Source: Streptomyces chattanoogensis | Lineage (GTDB): Bacteria; Actinomycetota; Actinomycetes; Streptomycetales; Streptomycetaceae | DNA: 64,000 nt | NCBI RefSeq assembly: GCF_001294335.1 | Contig: NZ_LGKG01000024.1 | Span: 62,001 to 126,000, forward strand | Direction: 5' to 3' | Shown: piece after piece, positions 62,044 through 64,000 of the stretch | Layout of the letters: each line of letters starts with the position of its first letter | Position numbering within the stretch: position 1 is the first letter of the stretch | Translations under genes and position numbers: made by a program | The notes under the pieces: generated by a model | The model's input: the letters and a program-made list of their open reading frames with translations, nothing else | Told to the model about the DNA's origin: nothing | Databases searched by the model: none

Positions 62044-62078
62044 CGGCCCCGGCGCACATGGACTGCGCACCGGGGCCG
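62044..62078 (-). terminator. Hairpin after the chaplin gene 62110-62358
   Basis: CGGCCCCGG / CCGGGGCCG, nine base pairs, extended by CGCA/TGCG with a bulge. No T-run. Confidence 0.55.
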
Positions 62079-62109
62079 GTCAGAGCGGCATGGCTCGAAT
62101 TGCTTCGCG

Positions 62110-62358
62110 TCAGTGGCGACCGTGTTCGGCGTTGATGCAGACGTTGCCGAACGCCGGGTTGAGCAGCGCGACAAAGTTGATGGTGTTCCCGCAGACGTTG
62201 ATCGGGATGTTGATCGGGACCTGGACGACGTTGCCCGAGATCACACCGGGGGAACCCTTTGCGCCGCCCTTGGCGTCGGAGTTGGCGAATGCCGGCGTGG
62301 CCGCACCCACCGCCATGAGCGTGCCGGCAGTAATTGCAGCGACCTTTGCGTACTTCAC
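62110..62358 (-). CDS. Short chaplin
   Basis: An 82-residue secreted protein. Signal peptide to about residue 26 (AGTLMAVGAATPAFA). The single chaplin domain follows: GSPGVISGNVVQVPINIPINVCGNTINF then ALLNPAFGNVCINAEHG. The two Cys form the intramolecular disulfide of short chaplins D, F, G and H. Chaplins assemble into amyloid-like surface films that let aerial hyphae leave the water. GTG 62358 follows GAAGGG. Usual chaplin length. Confidence 0.95.
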   Translation of the reverse strand: MKYAKVAAITAGTLMAVGAATPAFANSDAKGGAKGSPGVISGNVVQVPINIPINVCGNTINFVALLNPAFGNVCINAEHGRH

Positions 62359-62607
62359 TTTCAGCCCTTCCGTAGCGGGTCCGTAGCGAACACGACCGTC
62401 GTGTCGCACGGGCGGAATCCTGCTCGCCCGTAACACCGCTGCAGCTATTGGTAACGATTAACCCCCGCCAACGAAACCCCCGTGGCGAAGTTTTCGGAAG
62501 AATCGCTCGAACGGTGCAAGGACGTTTCGAGAGATTGCCGTCGCACATGCGACGCCGGAAATATCACCGCAGTTCGAACGGGCGAGGCCTGTGCCGAATA
62601 CGAATTC

Positions 62608-62766
62608 CTACCGAAAGGGGATCAAGAATTTCCCCCAGCGGTTCATACCTGGGTGGGCTCCAGCCGCGGGCTCACCCTGCCATGTGTGGCCGCACGGGGG
62701 CGGCCGTCGCCGGCTACCGACGACGGCCCCGACTATCGCCGTCGCGGCCAAGGCCTTCTTGATCAC
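62608..62766 (-). pseudogene. Possible remnant of a secreted-protein gene between the two chaplins
   Basis: GTG 62766 with AAGGATGAAAT upstream opens VIKKALAATAIVGAVVGS, a good signal-peptide start that recalls rodlins or chaplins. It then turns into Arg/Pro-rich sequence and stops after 52 codons. Shifting frame after VVGS gives ATAAPVRPHMAG and a stop, so the signal peptide could be completed only with a frameshift. Probably decayed; chance cannot be ruled out. Confidence 0.3.
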
Positions 62767-63061
62767 ATTTCATCCTTTTCGCAGCGGAGTGCCCGCACCC
62801 TGAGGGGCAGTCACCCGGAGCACCCGCATCCGGAGCGCCCTGGTCAACTCGCCCCCGAGGGTGTGGTTCCGCCCATTCACCCGAATGCCACGAAGCGATA
62901 GACGGATATCGAAGCGATAGGCAGATATCACTGCAGCTGCGCGGTGTTGCAGCCGTGGCCGGTTCCGGGAACGGGCCGGATTCCGGGCAGGCGAAAGGCC
63001 GGTACGGAGAGCGCGTACCGGCCTTTGTTCCGGCGCTAGGCGACGGTCAGAGGTGCACGCG
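62767..63061. other. Region between the possible remnant and the second chaplin
   Basis: No gene seen. It contains a direct repeat of GAAGCGATAG (near 62894 and 62911) and the chaplin terminator at 62994-63026. The stretch 62359-62607 likewise shows no supported gene. Confidence 0.4.
62994..63026. terminator. Hairpin terminator after the chaplin gene 63062-63310
   Basis: Perfect 13-bp stem AAAGGCCGGTACG / CGTACCGGCCTTT with a seven-base loop and T/A ends on both strands. Confidence 0.85.
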
Positions 63062-63310
63062 TCAGGCGTTGATGCACTTGTTGCCGAACGTCGGGTTGAG
63101 CAGCGCGATGAAGTTGGCGGAGTTGCCGCAGACGTTGATCGGAATGTCGATCGGGACCTGGACGACGTTGCCGGAAATCACACCCGGGGAGTGGGCGGCA
63201 CCACCCTTGGCATCGGCACCGTGCCCGCCGGCGGCGGCCACACCGGCCCCGCCCACGACGGCCACGCCCGCGGCAGCGGACAGGACGGCGGCCTTCGAAA
63301 CAAGCTTCAC
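63062..63310 (-). CDS. Short chaplin
   Basis: An 82-residue secreted chaplin. Signal peptide KLVSKAAVLSAAAGVAVVGG plus AGVAAAG, then GGHGADAKGGAAHSPGVISGN and the domain NVVQVPIDIPINVCGNSANF, ALLNPTFGNKCINA. Both Cys are present. GTG 63310 is chosen (GAGG six bases upstream), which makes it the same length as the neighbour; GTG 63325 is an alternative. Its domain differs from the neighbour at only a few positions. Confidence 0.95.
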   Translation of the reverse strand: MKLVSKAAVLSAAAGVAVVGGAGVAAAGGHGADAKGGAAHSPGVISGNVVQVPIDIPINVCGNSANFIALLNPTFGNKCINA

Positions 63311-63554
63311 TGTGAACCTCTTCACTGAGCAGCATTCAGGATCTGTACGCGCCGCTTAGAGCGACAACCTGTTCAACGCACCAGCCCGGAAAGAGGTATT
63401 GCAGCATTCGGGTGAAGGTGGTAACAGATCGACCCGAGGTACCGCCATTCCCCATCCTCACATATCTGCGCCCCCGGAATTCAGTTGGCATTCATTGTTC
63501 GGTGGACGTCCGCGAAGTCATGTGTTTGTCAGTGGAGTCGTGTGCAATGGCCGT

Positions 63555-64000
63555 ATGAAGGTGACATATACACAGGTGTTGGCCTGGCGGCTGCGGCAGC
63601 AGAGCCTGACGCCTCGTACGACGGGCTCCGTCGCGGAGATGGTGGAGCGCCTGGCGGGTGTACAGGCGCAGCTGGCCTCCGCCGCCGAACTGGCCGTCAG
63701 CACACGCCAGTTGGCCCCTGTGCCCGATGCCGTACGGCGTTCCCTGGCGACGCGTGCGGTGGTGAAGACCTGGGCGATGCGGGGCACCTTGCACCTGCTG
63801 CCGGCCGAGCGGGCGGGGGCGTATCTGGCGCTCCTGGGTGCCGCCCGGACCTGGGGAAAGCCATCCTGGCAGAAGGCGTTCGGGGTGAGCGCGGCGCAGA
63901 TGGCGGCCCTCGGGGACGCCGTCGACGACATCCTGGACGGGCGGGTGCTGACCCGGCAGGAGCTGACCGAGGCGGTGCTGGCGCGCAGTGGCCTGGAGGA
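63555..64000 (+). CDS. Winged-helix DNA-binding domain protein (AlkZ-like), partial
   Basis: About 148 codons before the right edge. MKVTYTQVLAWRLRQQSL, then RLAGVQAQLASAAELAVSTR and VVKTWAMRGTLHLLPAERAG match the HTH_42/AlkZ-like family, which includes DNA glycosylases that unhook interstrand crosslinks (AlkZ/YcaQ). The QAQ motif of AlkZ-like proteins is visible in GVQAQLA. The C-terminus is outside the window, so the subtype is open. Confidence 0.85.
   Translation, partial: MKVTYTQVLAWRLRQQSLTPRTTGSVAEMVERLAGVQAQLASAAELAVSTRQLAPVPDAVRRSLATRAVVKTWAMRGTLHLLPAERAGAYLALLGAARTWGKPSWQKAFGVSAAQMAALGDAVDDILDGRVLTRQELTEAVLARSGLE

Overview
The window looks like a chromosomal piece of a Streptomyces or close relative. 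It has very high GC, GTG starts, and rare TTA codons confined to a few genes. It also carries chaplins, a TipA-type MerR regulator, a second nuoD, and a folE/ftsH/hpt/tilS/dacB/ppa block, which is an arrangement I recall from S. coelicolor. I see no rRNA, tRNA, CRISPR, insertion sequence or biosynthetic cluster. About 74 intact or partial genes are annotated, plus one clear pseudogene and some possible remnants.

Left part (1-18 kb): the partial end of a DUF2520 protein, a threonine aldolase, a first XRE/DUF397 locus (A, 2.07-4.15 kb) with three small partner genes, an aldo-keto reductase, and a DUF5937/ArsR regulator beside a perfect palindrome. These are followed by a two-component system, a methyltransferase with nuoD2, a D-Ala-D-Ala carboxypeptidase, a coiled-coil membrane protein, and an OpuC-type compatible-solute ABC transporter with its ATPase divergent.

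Conserved core (18-38 kb): folP-NTF2-like, folB-folK-DUF3180, a lysylphosphatidylglycerol-synthase-like protein, a secreted esterase, folE, ftsH, hpt, tilS, a zincin-like protease, dacB and ppa. Then come a threonine/serine exporter, DedA, YbjQ, tipA with its classical autoregulated promoter, and a LysE-type exporter.

Accessory part (38-55 kb): a second XRE/DUF397 locus (B) whose XRE gene is broken by two stop codons, a possible type VII secretion substrate pair with a gene of unknown function, wrbA, glutamate decarboxylase, a secreted/LAXTG surface-protein pair, a PadR-controlled DrrAB-like exporter, DinB, and an aldehyde dehydrogenase. A third XRE locus (C) has an anti-sigma-like ATPase and DUF397. 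Two nearly identical 26-bp elements stand in front of the ATPase and DUF397 genes of locus C.

Right part (55-64 kb): an ArsR-SRPBCC pair with a promoter built around twin operator dyads, a zinc-starvation set of cysteine-poor ribosomal proteins (S18, L31, L33, L28, S14) with a CobW-like protein around a Zur-like box, TatA, a nitrilase-family enzyme, small secreted proteins, two short chaplins, and the start of an AlkZ-like winged-helix protein.

The most interesting signal is the set of three XRE/DUF397 loci. They share a small-protein family (loci A and B), carry most of the TTA codons I could find, and have palindromic or repeated elements in front of their genes.
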